The notes beneath the pieces are model-generated. The model was not told the DNA's origin, ran no database searches, and was given only the letters and a program-made list of their open reading frames with translations. Below, piece by piece: positions 57,335 to 64,000 of a stretch of 64,000 nt of DNA. The translations under genes were made by a program, and so were the position numbers. The stretch lies in the NCBI RefSeq assembly GCF_900546705.1, contig NZ_URDP01000004.1, forward strand, positions 11,925 through 75,924, written 5' to 3'. Source of the DNA: an uncultured Oscillibacter sp. Its GTDB lineage: Bacteria; Bacillota; Clostridia; Oscillospirales; Oscillospiraceae. Position 1 is the stretch's first letter; each line of letters begins with the position of its first letter.

Positions 57335-58390
57335 ATGGCATATTCAAAAAAGACATCCAAGGCCAATGAGGCCTTTCAAGCCCTGAAAGCCGATCTCGCC
57401 GCCGGCACGGCGGGCTGCTGTTATATTTTTTACGGTGAGGAGAGCTACCTGCGGGAATACTACCTGGGGCAGCTGCGCAAGACGCTGGTCCCTGCCGGAT
57501 TTGAAGAGTTCAACTACCACCGTCTGGAGGGCAAGGACCTGACCGTGCAGGCCCTCGCGGAGATGGCGGAAGCCATGCCCATGATGGCGGAACGGACGCT
57601 GATCGTGATCACGGATTTTGACCTTTTCAAGCTGGGGGAGGAGCAGCGGGAAAAACTGGTGGCGTTTCTGGAGGATATTCCCCCTTACTGCTGTGTGGTA
57701 TTCGTATACGATACTATCGCCTATAAGCCCAATAAGACCATGAAAAAGCTCTGCCGGGCGCTGGACAGCCACGCCCGGGCAGTGGAGTTCCGCCCCGCCG
57801 ACAGCAGCGATCTGATCGCCTGGATCGCCCGGCGGTTCCGGGCATTGGGCAAGGACATCGACCGTCAGACAGCGGAATACCTGATCTTTACCTGCGGAGG
57901 GCTCATGACCGGCCTGGTTCCGGAAATTACCAAAATCGGCACCTACGCCAGAGGGAAGTCCATTACCCAGGCAGATATCGATGCTGTGGCGGACCCTGTG
58001 CTCTCGGCGGAGGTGTTCCGCCTGTCGGACGCCGTGCTGCAGGGAAACTATGATAAGGCCGCCCGGATTCTGGGCGATCTTTTGAAAATGCAGACGGAGC
58101 CCATCATGATTCTCGCAGCCCTGGGCAGCCAGCTGCGGCGGATTTACACCGCCCGCATGGCCATCGACAGCGGGAAGGACAAGTACTGGCTCATGGAACT
58201 CTGGGACATGAAGAGCGACTACCCGGCAAAGCTGCTGCTCTCCGCCGCCCAAAAGACCAACGCCGACTGGTGCGGCGACGCGGTGAAAATGTGCCAGGTT
58301 CTGGACCGGCGGATGAAGAGCGAAAACGGCATCGACGCCGCCGGAGAGCTCAAGCTGCTGCTGGTGCGTTTGGGGGCGCAGCGGAAATGA
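57335..58390 (+). CDS. holA: DNA polymerase III subunit delta
   Basis: The clamp-loader wrench subunit, 351 aa. Family landmarks: YIFYGEESYLREYYLGQLRK near residue 30, DLIAWIARRFRALGK, FRLSDAVLQGNYDKA and PIMILAALGSQLRRIYTAR. It opens the sliding clamp. It lies between comEC and rnmV, the order often seen in Bacillota as comEC-holA. It follows GAGGAG, and its stop overlaps the rnmV start. Confidence 0.94.
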   Translation: MAYSKKTSKANEAFQALKADLAAGTAGCCYIFYGEESYLREYYLGQLRKTLVPAGFEEFNYHRLEGKDLTVQALAEMAEAMPMMAERTLIVITDFDLFKLGEEQREKLVAFLEDIPPYCCVVFVYDTIAYKPNKTMKKLCRALDSHARAVEFRPADSSDLIAWIARRFRALGKDIDRQTAEYLIFTCGGLMTGLVPEITKIGTYARGKSITQADIDAVADPVLSAEVFRLSDAVLQGNYDKAARILGDLLKMQTEPIMILAALGSQLRRIYTARMAIDSGKDKYWLMELWDMKSDYPAKLLLSAAQKTNADWCGDAVKMCQVLDRRMKSENGIDAAGELKLLLVRLGAQRK

Positions 58391-58992
58391 GAAAAGTGCG
58401 GGAAGTCATTGTGGTGGAGGGACGCTACGATAAAAATGCCCTGCGCCAGGTGGTGGACGCCACTGTGATCACACTGGGCGGCTTCGCTGTGTTCCACGAC
58501 AAGGAAAAGCTGGCCTTTTTGCGGCGCCTGGGAAAGGAGCGGGGCCTGATTGTCCTGACAGACAGCGACGGCGCCGGATTTGTCATCCGAAACTATCTCA
58601 AGGGCGCGCTGCCCAAAGAGATGGTCAAGCAGGCGTACATCCCTGACATTTCGGGCAAGGAGCGCCGCAAGCGCCAGCCGGGAAAAGAAGGCAAGCTGGG
58701 CGTGGAGGGTATGAAGCCCCAGGTGCTGCTGGAAGCCCTGGAGCGGGCCGGCGCCACGTTTTTGGACGAACCGTCGGACGGCACAGAAAAGTCTGCCGGC
58801 GCCCCGATTACGAAAACGGATCTTTTTTGCATGGGCCTCACCGGCGGGCCGGACAGCGCTGCCCGGCGCCAGGCGCTGCTGCGGCGCCTGGATCTGCCGG
58901 AGCACCTGACTACCGGAGGCATGTTGGAGGCGCTGAATCTGCTCTATGACCGGGAGAGCCTGAAGCAGATGCTGGAACAGTCTCCGTTGTAA
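58387..58992 (+). CDS. rnmV: Toprim-DUF4093 protein, ribonuclease M5-like
   Basis: The 201-residue protein has a Toprim domain (VIVVEGRYDKNALRQ, then LIVLTDSDGAGFVIRNYLKG) with acidic metal ligands, and a C-terminal DUF4093. RNase M5 trims 5S rRNA precursors. It starts at 58387 and overlaps holA by 4 bp (ATGA). The N-terminus is shorter than in B. subtilis (186 aa there, differently arranged), but the domain pair is the same. Confidence 0.9.
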   Translation: MRKVREVIVVEGRYDKNALRQVVDATVITLGGFAVFHDKEKLAFLRRLGKERGLIVLTDSDGAGFVIRNYLKGALPKEMVKQAYIPDISGKERRKRQPGKEGKLGVEGMKPQVLLEALERAGATFLDEPSDGTEKSAGAPITKTDLFCMGLTGGPDSAARRQALLRRLDLPEHLTTGGMLEALNLLYDRESLKQMLEQSPL

Positions 58993-59005
58993 AAAATCCG
59001 GGACG

Positions 59006-59022
59006 TTCGACAAAATTCGACA
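59006..59022. promoter_or_regulatory. Two tandem perfect 0A boxes (Spo0A sites)
   Basis: TTCGACA occurs at 59006-59012 and again at 59016-59022, exactly 10 bp apart and in the same orientation, on one face of the helix. They lie in the 107-bp gap before a DUF6514 gene. An extended -10 TGCTAGTCT (59041-59049) follows at a spoIIG-like distance of 22 bp. Confidence 0.75.
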
Positions 59023-59099
59023 CGCTTTCTTTTTCAGAAATGCTAGTCTGCAAATGGCGCCTGTTTGTGTGTGACAGGGAAACAAAAGGGAGTGGTTTT

Positions 59100-59342
59100 G
59101 TGCAGATGTGGTTAGAGGGTACGCGGATGTGCGGAGCACTGGCAGTGCGGTATTATCTTTTGCAGCAGGGGGCTGCACCGGTATCGTACGGAGTCGCTGT
59201 GGAAGCAGACGGGGTGGGCGAGGCCATCCTGGATATCACCGCATCCCGGGGCAGGGCGGAGGCGCTGCTGGGACGGCTGATGGCAGGAGAGGTGACCGCC
59301 GTTACGGCCCGGGATGTGGTTGAGGACTGGCTTTTGGAGTGA
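59100..59342 (+). CDS. DUF6514 family protein
   Basis: The 80-residue protein has the DUF6514 look: VRYYLLQQGAAPVSYGVAVE in the first half and MAGEVTAVTARDVVEDWL near the end. GTG at 59100 is 6 nt after GGGAG; ATG 59106 is an alternative. Two Spo0A boxes lie about 80 bp upstream, which suggests it is switched on at the start of sporulation. Function unknown. Confidence 0.8.
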   Translation: MQMWLEGTRMCGALAVRYYLLQQGAAPVSYGVAVEADGVGEAILDITASRGRAEALLGRLMAGEVTAVTARDVVEDWLLE

Positions 59343-59379
59343 CGGCCGGGAAAACGGGTGGAAAAGGCTCTGTTCCTCC

Positions 59380-59408
59380 TTGCTTTTTTTGGCAGAATTC
59401 TGTATAAT
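59380..59408 (+). promoter_or_regulatory. SigA-type promoter of glnS
   Basis: TTGCTT (59380-59385), 17-bp spacer, TATAAT (59403-59408), 43 bp upstream of the ATG. Confidence 0.7.
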
Positions 59409-59451
59409 ACGGTTTTGACTTGAAAACTTGCATTAGGAAGGACTGACGCCC

Positions 59452-61149
59452 ATGGCAGAAGAAAAGAAAACCATGCAGGATGAGGCGCCGGAGAGCCGGA
59501 ACTTCATCCATGCCTTCATTGAGGAGGATATCGGCCCCGGCGGTCAGTACGAGGGCATGACCGTCCACACCCGTTTTCCCCCGGAGCCCAACGGATACCT
59601 GCACATCGGCCACTGCAAGGCTCTGACCATCGACTTCGGCACCGCCGAAAAGTACGGCGGACTGTGCAACCTGCGGATGGACGATACCAACCCCACCAAA
59701 GAAGACGAGGAATTTGTGGAGGCCATCAAAGAGGACATTCACTGGCTGGGCTTCGACTGGGGTGACCGCTTTTTCTATGGCTCCGACTATTTTGAAGAGG
59801 ATTACCGTCAGGCGGTAGGCCTTATCAAAAAAGGCCTGGCCTACGTGTGCCAGCTGAGCCCCGAGGAGTTCAAGGAGTACCGCGGATCCATCGGCGTGCC
59901 CGCCAAGAGCCCCTACCGGGACCGTCCCATTGAAGAGAGCCTGGACCTGTTCGCCCGGATGCGGGCGGGCGAGTTCCCCAACGGCGCCATGACGCTGCGG
60001 GCCAAGATCGATCTGGCCAGCGGCAACTTCAATATGCGCGATCCGGTGCTCTACCGGATCAACCATATGCATCACCATCGCCAGGGGGACAAGTGGTGCA
60101 TCTATCCCATGTACGATTTCGCCCATCCCATCCAGGACGCCCTGGAGGGCATTACCCACAGCCTGTGCTCGCTGGAGTTTGAGGCACACCGCCCCCTGTA
60201 TAACTGGGTGGTGGAGCACTGTGACCTGCCTTCCAAGCCCCGTCAGATCGAGTTTGCCCGTCTGGGCATCGACCACACGGTCATGAGCAAGCGCAAGCTG
60301 CGCCGTCTGGTGGAGGACGGCCGGGTCTCCGGCTGGGATGACCCCCGGATGCCCACGCTGTGCGGTCTGCGCCGCCGGGGCTACACGCCTCATTCCATCC
60401 GCAATTTCTGCGAGCGGATCGGCGTGGCCAAGTCCGCCAACGTGGTGGAGTACAGCTTCCTGGAGCACTGCCTGCGGGAGGACCTCAACGAGACTGCCCA
60501 GCGTGTCATGGCCGTGCTGCGCCCGGTGAAGCTGACCATCGTCAACTATCCTGAGGACAAGCATGAGACCGTCACTGTGGAGAATAACCCCCTGGACGAG
60601 AGCGCCGGCACCCGGGAAGTATCCTTCTCCAGGAACCTCTGGATTGAATCGGAGGACTTTTTGCCCGAGCCCGTGCCCAAGTACAAGCGTCTGTTCCCCG
60701 GCGGACCCGAGTGCCGCCTCAAGGGCGCTTACCTGATCCGCTGCGTGGGCTATGAAACCGATGCGGAGGGCAACGTGACGGAGGTCAAGGCGGAGTACGA
60801 CCCCGAGAGCCGGGGCGGCGATCCCGCCGACGGCCGGAAGGTCAAGGGCGCCACCATCCACTGGGTGGATGCCTCCACCGCGCTGGATGCGGAGGTGCGC
60901 CTGTACGACAACCTCTTCACCGACCCGGACCCCGACGCCGCCGACAAGGATTTTCTGGAGTGCCTGAACCCCGACTCCCTGGAGGTGCTTACCGGCTGCA
61001 AAGTGGAGTCCGCTCTGGGCGCTGCCAGGCCCAGCGACCACTTCCAGTTCATGCGCCAGGGCTACTTCTGCGCCGACAGCAAGGATACCCGGCCCGACCA
61101 CCTGGTGTTCAACCGGAGCGTGAGCCTGAAAGACAGTTTCAAGAAATAA
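59452..61149 (+). CDS. glnS: Glutamine-tRNA ligase
   Basis: Class I synthetase for tRNA(Gln), 565 aa. The HIGH motif is FPPEPNGYLHIGHCKA (about residues 42-57), the KMSKS equivalent is HTVMSKRKLRRLV, and both C-terminal beta-barrel anticodon domains are present. Direct charging of tRNA(Gln) is unusual in Bacillota, most of which use GatCAB amidation, but it is seen in some clostridia. Together with gltX it suggests a discriminating system. Confidence 0.97.
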   Translation: MAEEKKTMQDEAPESRNFIHAFIEEDIGPGGQYEGMTVHTRFPPEPNGYLHIGHCKALTIDFGTAEKYGGLCNLRMDDTNPTKEDEEFVEAIKEDIHWLGFDWGDRFFYGSDYFEEDYRQAVGLIKKGLAYVCQLSPEEFKEYRGSIGVPAKSPYRDRPIEESLDLFARMRAGEFPNGAMTLRAKIDLASGNFNMRDPVLYRINHMHHHRQGDKWCIYPMYDFAHPIQDALEGITHSLCSLEFEAHRPLYNWVVEHCDLPSKPRQIEFARLGIDHTVMSKRKLRRLVEDGRVSGWDDPRMPTLCGLRRRGYTPHSIRNFCERIGVAKSANVVEYSFLEHCLREDLNETAQRVMAVLRPVKLTIVNYPEDKHETVTVENNPLDESAGTREVSFSRNLWIESEDFLPEPVPKYKRLFPGGPECRLKGAYLIRCVGYETDAEGNVTEVKAEYDPESRGGDPADGRKVKGATIHWVDASTALDAEVRLYDNLFTDPDPDAADKDFLECLNPDSLEVLTGCKVESALGAARPSDHFQFMRQGYFCADSKDTRPDHLVFNRSVSLKDSFKK

Positions 61150-61157
61150 AATGAATC

Positions 61158-61194
61158 ACAGCCGGCGCAATGGAGCATCCATTGCGCCGGCTGT
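61158..61194 (+). terminator. Long hairpin after glnS
   Basis: A near-perfect stem of about 17 bp (arms 61158-61174 and 61178-61194, ACAGCCGGCGCAATGGA) without a T-run. It may end glnS transcription or stabilise the mRNA 3-prime end. Confidence 0.55.
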
Positions 61195-61224
61195 CCTGCA
61201 ATCTTCAGAAAGGAGCCGCAGATC

Positions 61225-62016
61225 ATGGGAAAACTCACAGGGAAAACAGCGCTGATTACCGGCGCATCCAAAGGCATCGGGGAGGGCATTGCCCGCACGT
61301 TTGTCAAGCACGGCGCCAATGTGGTGCTGGCCGCCCGGGGCCAGGAGGGCGTGGAGGAACTGGCCGGGCAGCTCTGCGCTCAGGGCGCCCGGGCCATGGC
61401 CGTGCGGATGGACGTTGCGGACATGGACAGCGTCCGGGCCGGGTACGAAGCGGGTGTGGCGGCCTTCGGCACCATCGACATCCTTGTCTCCAACGCCGGT
61501 ATCTGCCGCCTGGGAGACTTCCTCACCCAGAGCGACGCCGACCGGGACGCCCATCTGGATATCAACGTCAAAGGCGCCTGGAATACCTGTAAGGCGGTTC
61601 TGCCCGCCATGGTGGAGCGGAAGTGGGGCAGGATCGTCATCATGTCCTCTGTCACCGGCGACATGGTGGCCGACCCGGGCGAGGCGGCCTACGCCATGAG
61701 CAAGGCAGCTCTGGTGGGCCTGACCAAAGCCCTGGCCCGGGAGTTTGCCCCCTATGTCAACGTCAACGCCATCTGCCCGGGCTATGTGCTCACGCCCATG
61801 GTGCGGGGCATGGCGGCCCAGTCCTGCCCGGAAAATCCCCAGAGCGTGGTGGACGGCATCGCCTCTGCCATTCCCCTTGGTCGGCTGGCTGACCCAAGGG
61901 AGGTGGGGGAGCTGGCGGCATTTCTGGCCAGCGACGAGGCAAGTTATCTCACCGGCGCCCAGTTTGTCATCGACGGCGGCTCCACGCTGCCGGAAACCAG
62001 CACCATGGGCGTTTGA
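61225..62016 (+). CDS. SDR-family oxidoreductase (UcpA-like)
   Basis: Short-chain dehydrogenase, 263 aa. The NAD(P) motif is TGASKGIGEG (residues 13-22), NAG is present, and the catalytic Ser and Tyr-x3-Lys are in SSVTGDMVADPGEAAYAMSK. The C-terminal VIDGGSTLPE is typical. GAAAGGAG precedes the ATG. The substrate cannot be read; UcpA is the closest name I recognise. Confidence 0.87.
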   Translation: MGKLTGKTALITGASKGIGEGIARTFVKHGANVVLAARGQEGVEELAGQLCAQGARAMAVRMDVADMDSVRAGYEAGVAAFGTIDILVSNAGICRLGDFLTQSDADRDAHLDINVKGAWNTCKAVLPAMVERKWGRIVIMSSVTGDMVADPGEAAYAMSKAALVGLTKALAREFAPYVNVNAICPGYVLTPMVRGMAAQSCPENPQSVVDGIASAIPLGRLADPREVGELAAFLASDEASYLTGAQFVIDGGSTLPETSTMGV

Positions 62017-62021
62017 CCAGC

Positions 62022-62055
62022 AAAAAAGGACGCAGCCGACAGCTGCGTCCTTTTT
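62022..62055. terminator. Bidirectional terminator between SDR and thioesterase genes
   Basis: An A6 run, GGACGCAGC stem with its complement, T5; shared by convergent genes. Confidence 0.85.
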
Positions 62056-62061
62056 CTCTGC

Positions 62062-62472
62062 TCAAAGGTCGATCTTCCGATCCAGCATATAATATGTGAA
62101 CGTACCGGTACCCAGCAGCGTTCCGTCCTGATTGGTCACCCGCACGTCGTAGACGCACAGCGTGCGGCCGGCCTTACCCTCGGTGGCCTCCGCAGTCAGC
62201 GTATCGCCGGGTTTTCCGCTCCGGTAGTAGTTGTAGTTGGCATTCACCGTCACACCATAGTAGCCGTGGGAGGCGCAGGCGGCGCCGGAGGCGGTATCCG
62301 CCATGGTGAAATACAGTCCGCCGTGGGCCAGGCCCGCCGGGTTCAGGTCCTCCTCCGTGACATGCTTGACGATCCGGGCATATCCCGGGCCGATCTCATC
62401 CACCCGAATACCCAGCCGCTCACAGAAAGGGTTGTGGGTGTTGCGGAATTCCTTCAGCTTTTCAAAATCCAT
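62062..62472 (-). CDS. PaaI-type hotdog thioesterase
   Basis: The 136-residue protein matches the PaaI/YiiD hotdog family: LNPAGLAHGGLYFTMADTAS contains the active-site HGG and Asp, and VNANYNYYRSG is the second strand motif. It would hydrolyse acyl-CoA thioesters; substrate unknown. The ATG is preceded by AGAGAGGAAC. Monocistronic between two terminators. Confidence 0.9.
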   Translation of the reverse strand: MDFEKLKEFRNTHNPFCERLGIRVDEIGPGYARIVKHVTEEDLNPAGLAHGGLYFTMADTASGAACASHGYYGVTVNANYNYYRSGKPGDTLTAEATEGKAGRTLCVYDVRVTNQDGTLLGTGTFTYYMLDRKIDL

Positions 62473-62539
62473 GGGACCAGTTCCTCTCTTTCTGGAATTT
62501 CCCCAGTAGTTTATCCGAAACCGGTTCCGCCGTCAAGTC

Positions 62540-63310
62540 TTACAGGTTTTTCTTAATGGTGTTGATAGCGCCTTTTTCCAGGCGGCTGACCTGGGCCTGG
62601 GAGATGCCCACCTCGGCGGATACCTCCATCTGGGTCTTGCCCTCGTAAAACCGCAGGGAGAGAATGCGCCGCTCCCGGGGATCCAGGCGCTTGAGCGCCT
62701 CCTTGAGGGCGATGCGGTCCGTCCAGTCCTCGTCCGTGTCCCGGGTGTCCCGCAGCTGATCCATCACACAAATGGCGTCGCCGCCGTGGTCGTAGACCGG
62801 CTCATAGAGGGACACGGGGTCCACAATGGCGTCCATGGCGAACACCACTTCCTCCCGGGGAATGTCCAGCTCCTTGGCAATCTGCTCCACGGTGGGCTCC
62901 CGCTGGTTTTCCGCCACGAAGCGGTCCCGCACCTGCAGGACCCGGTAGGCCGTGTCCCGCATGGACCGGGAGACCCGGATGGCGCTGTTGTCCCTGAGAT
63001 ACCGCCGGATCTCGCCGATGATCATAGGCACTCCGTAGGTGGAAAAGCGGACGGGCTTGTCCACGTCGAAGTTATCGATGGCCTTGATAAGGCCCACGCA
63101 GCCCACCTGAAACAGATCGTCCGCGTTCTCCCCTCGGCTGGCAAACCGCTGGATCACAGACAGCACCAGCCGCAGGTTCCCCTCAATCAGTTCCCGCCGG
63201 GCCTCCTGGTCGCCCTGCTTTGTCCGCCGCAGAAGCTCCATGGTTTCATCGTTTTTCAGTACCTTCAGCCTGGCGGTGTTGACGCCCGCAATCTCCACTT
63301 TTCCCTGCAT
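62540..63310 (-). CDS. sigG: RNA polymerase sporulation sigma factor SigG
   Basis: Late forespore sigma factor, 256 aa. The N-terminus KVEIAGVNTARLKVLKNDE is the SigG signature. Region 2 has NLRLVLSVIQRFASRGENAD and region 4 has VGISQAQVSRLEKGAINTIK. In Bacillus sigG follows spoIIGA-sigE; here it is alone and divergent from ymxH, about 48 kb from sigE. Full length. Confidence 0.97.
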   Translation of the reverse strand: MQGKVEIAGVNTARLKVLKNDETMELLRRTKQGDQEARRELIEGNLRLVLSVIQRFASRGENADDLFQVGCVGLIKAIDNFDVDKPVRFSTYGVPMIIGEIRRYLRDNSAIRVSRSMRDTAYRVLQVRDRFVAENQREPTVEQIAKELDIPREEVVFAMDAIVDPVSLYEPVYDHGGDAICVMDQLRDTRDTDEDWTDRIALKEALKRLDPRERRILSLRFYEGKTQMEVSAEVGISQAQVSRLEKGAINTIKKNL

Positions 63311-63449
63311 GAATCCGTCCCCTGCCTAATCAACAATCTGCCTCCAGTATTGCCCGGGCCGCTTTTTCCTATACTGGGAGCTTTTGTCGCATTGTGGGCA
63401 TGGGACGTCCGCCCGGATGCATAGGATAGGGGAGAAAGGAGGGGGCGCC

Positions 63450-63734
63450 ATGCAGTGCAGAATCCGGGACCTCCGGCGCAAGGAGGTCATCAATGTCTGT
63501 GACGGCTGCCGGCTTGGCTTCGTGGACGACGTGGATGTACGGGTCCCCGAAGGGCAGGTGGCAGCCATTGTGGTCTACGGCCCCTGCCGCTTTTTCGGCC
63601 TGTTCGGCAGGGGAGAGGAATTTTACATTCCCTGGGAGTGCATTCAGCGCATCGGGGACGATCTCATTCTGGTGGATAAGCCGTTCCAGCGGCGGGACCC
63701 CGCTCTGGAGCGAAAACGCCGCAAGCTGCTCTGA
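63450..63734 (+). CDS. YlmC/YmxH family sporulation protein
   Basis: The 94-residue PRC-barrel-type protein reads MQCRIRDLRRKEVINVCDG, then LGFVDDVDV and FGRGEEFYIPWECIQRIGDD. The family is conserved in spore formers next to sigma or ribosome genes. AAAGGAGGGGG precedes the ATG at 63450. It lies divergent to sigG. Precise role unknown. Confidence 0.92.
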   Translation: MQCRIRDLRRKEVINVCDGCRLGFVDDVDVRVPEGQVAAIVVYGPCRFFGLFGRGEEFYIPWECIQRIGDDLILVDKPFQRRDPALERKRRKLL

Positions 63735-63793
63735 CCACCCGGAAAAAACGCAGAGAATCGCAGGTATTTTCCGCCTTTTTCAGGAAAAAATAC

Positions 63794-63822
63794 TTGCAAT
63801 TGAATGTGCACTATGGTATTAT
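63794..63822 (+). promoter_or_regulatory. SigA-type promoter of rpsB
   Basis: TTGCAA (63794-63799), 17-bp spacer, TATTAT (63817-63822), with a leader of about 110 bp before the rpsB start; the leader may carry a ribosomal-protein control element that I cannot resolve. Confidence 0.65.
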
Positions 63823-63934
63823 ATTTCAGCATTCCGCACGGTGCGTCGACTTTCTGTCTGTGTCCCACAGGGATTGGCAGGGGGGATGAAGCCGCCGGAG
63901 GTAAAACTAAATTGATTTGGAGGAACTACACACT

Positions 63935-64000
63935 ATGGCATCTAACGTCGTATCCATGAAGGCCCTGCTGGAGGCGGGCGTCCACTTCGGTCACCAGACC
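63935..64000 (+). CDS. rpsB: 30S ribosomal protein S2, N-terminal end (partial)
   Basis: The first 22 codons (MASNVVSMKALLEAGVHFGH) match the invariant S2 start, and the gene runs off the window. TTTGGAGGA lies at the proper distance. In Bacillota tsf normally follows. Confidence 0.96.
   Translation, partial: MASNVVSMKALLEAGVHFGHQT

Overview
This GC-rich window carries an ordinary, densely packed chromosomal segment of an endospore-forming member of the Clostridia, most likely from the Oscillospiraceae/Oscillospirales. The evidence is the sporulation set (spoIIGA-sigE, spoIIAA-spoIIAB-sigF, sigG, a YlmC/YmxH protein and a SpoIIM-like protein), a V-type ATPase, two tRNA-sensing T-box leaders, small clostridial families (DUF951, DUF4250, DUF6514, DUF4358/DHHW) and AGGAGG-type ribosome binding sites. 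The taxonomic placement is inference. I saw no tRNA or rRNA genes, insertion sequences, prophage or CRISPR array.

Layout. 1-0.9 kb: end of a V-type ATPase operon (B and D subunits). 1-4.1 kb, minus: gltX, a SpoIIM-like gene and asnA. 4.2-8.4 kb, minus: trpS, a TagO/WecA-type transferase, UDP-GlcNAc 2-epimerase and a membrane-anchored unknown. 8.5-10.3 kb, minus: three small unknowns and nth. 10.4-12.7 kb: rarA converging on an S1-domain protein. 12.7-18.2 kb, plus: DUF951 with a 30-residue membrane peptide, spoIIGA-sigE, then a valine-type T-box leader controlling a small membrane protein and valS. 19-20.6 kb: spoIIAA-spoIIAB-sigF with a Spo0A box upstream. 20.5-22.8 kb, minus: a two-protein DNA-repair-like module (DUF4130/TIGR03915 and radical SAM/TIGR03916) preceded by a 41-residue membrane peptide. 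Its promoter carries two LexA boxes. 22.9-31.3 kb: threonine aldolase, a DUF4358-MBOAT-DHHW O-acylation cluster, and a BlaI/M56 regulator pair. 31.4-40.9 kb: pcrA, a mag/HAD/pentapeptide/transglutaminase operon, an EamA transporter, tagA-tmk, a Cys-rich peptide and mltG. 40.9-46.6 kb: U32 protease-family protein, FAD dehydrogenase, an ECF sigma/anti-sigma pair, an XRE regulator with a striking Gly-pentapeptide tail, and DUF5662. 46.7-51.6 kb: an alanine-type T-box and alaS with small neighbours, DUF4250 and a HIT protein. 51.6-58.9 kb: SSS symporter, SLH protein, and an HTH-comEC-holA-rnmV run. 59-64 kb: DUF6514 behind two tandem Spo0A boxes, glnS, an SDR enzyme, a thioesterase, sigG, ymxH and the start of rpsB.

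The genes fall into five themes: tRNA charging (gltX, trpS, valS, alaS, glnS), the sporulation sigma cascade, wall-polymer synthesis (tagO, mnaA, tagA), DNA repair and replication (nth, rarA, pcrA, mag, holA, the radical-SAM pair) and cell-envelope regulation. The observation I rate highest is the LexA-boxed operon at 20.5-22.8 kb. It places an uncharacterised radical-SAM/DUF4130 pair and a new small membrane peptide under apparent SOS control.
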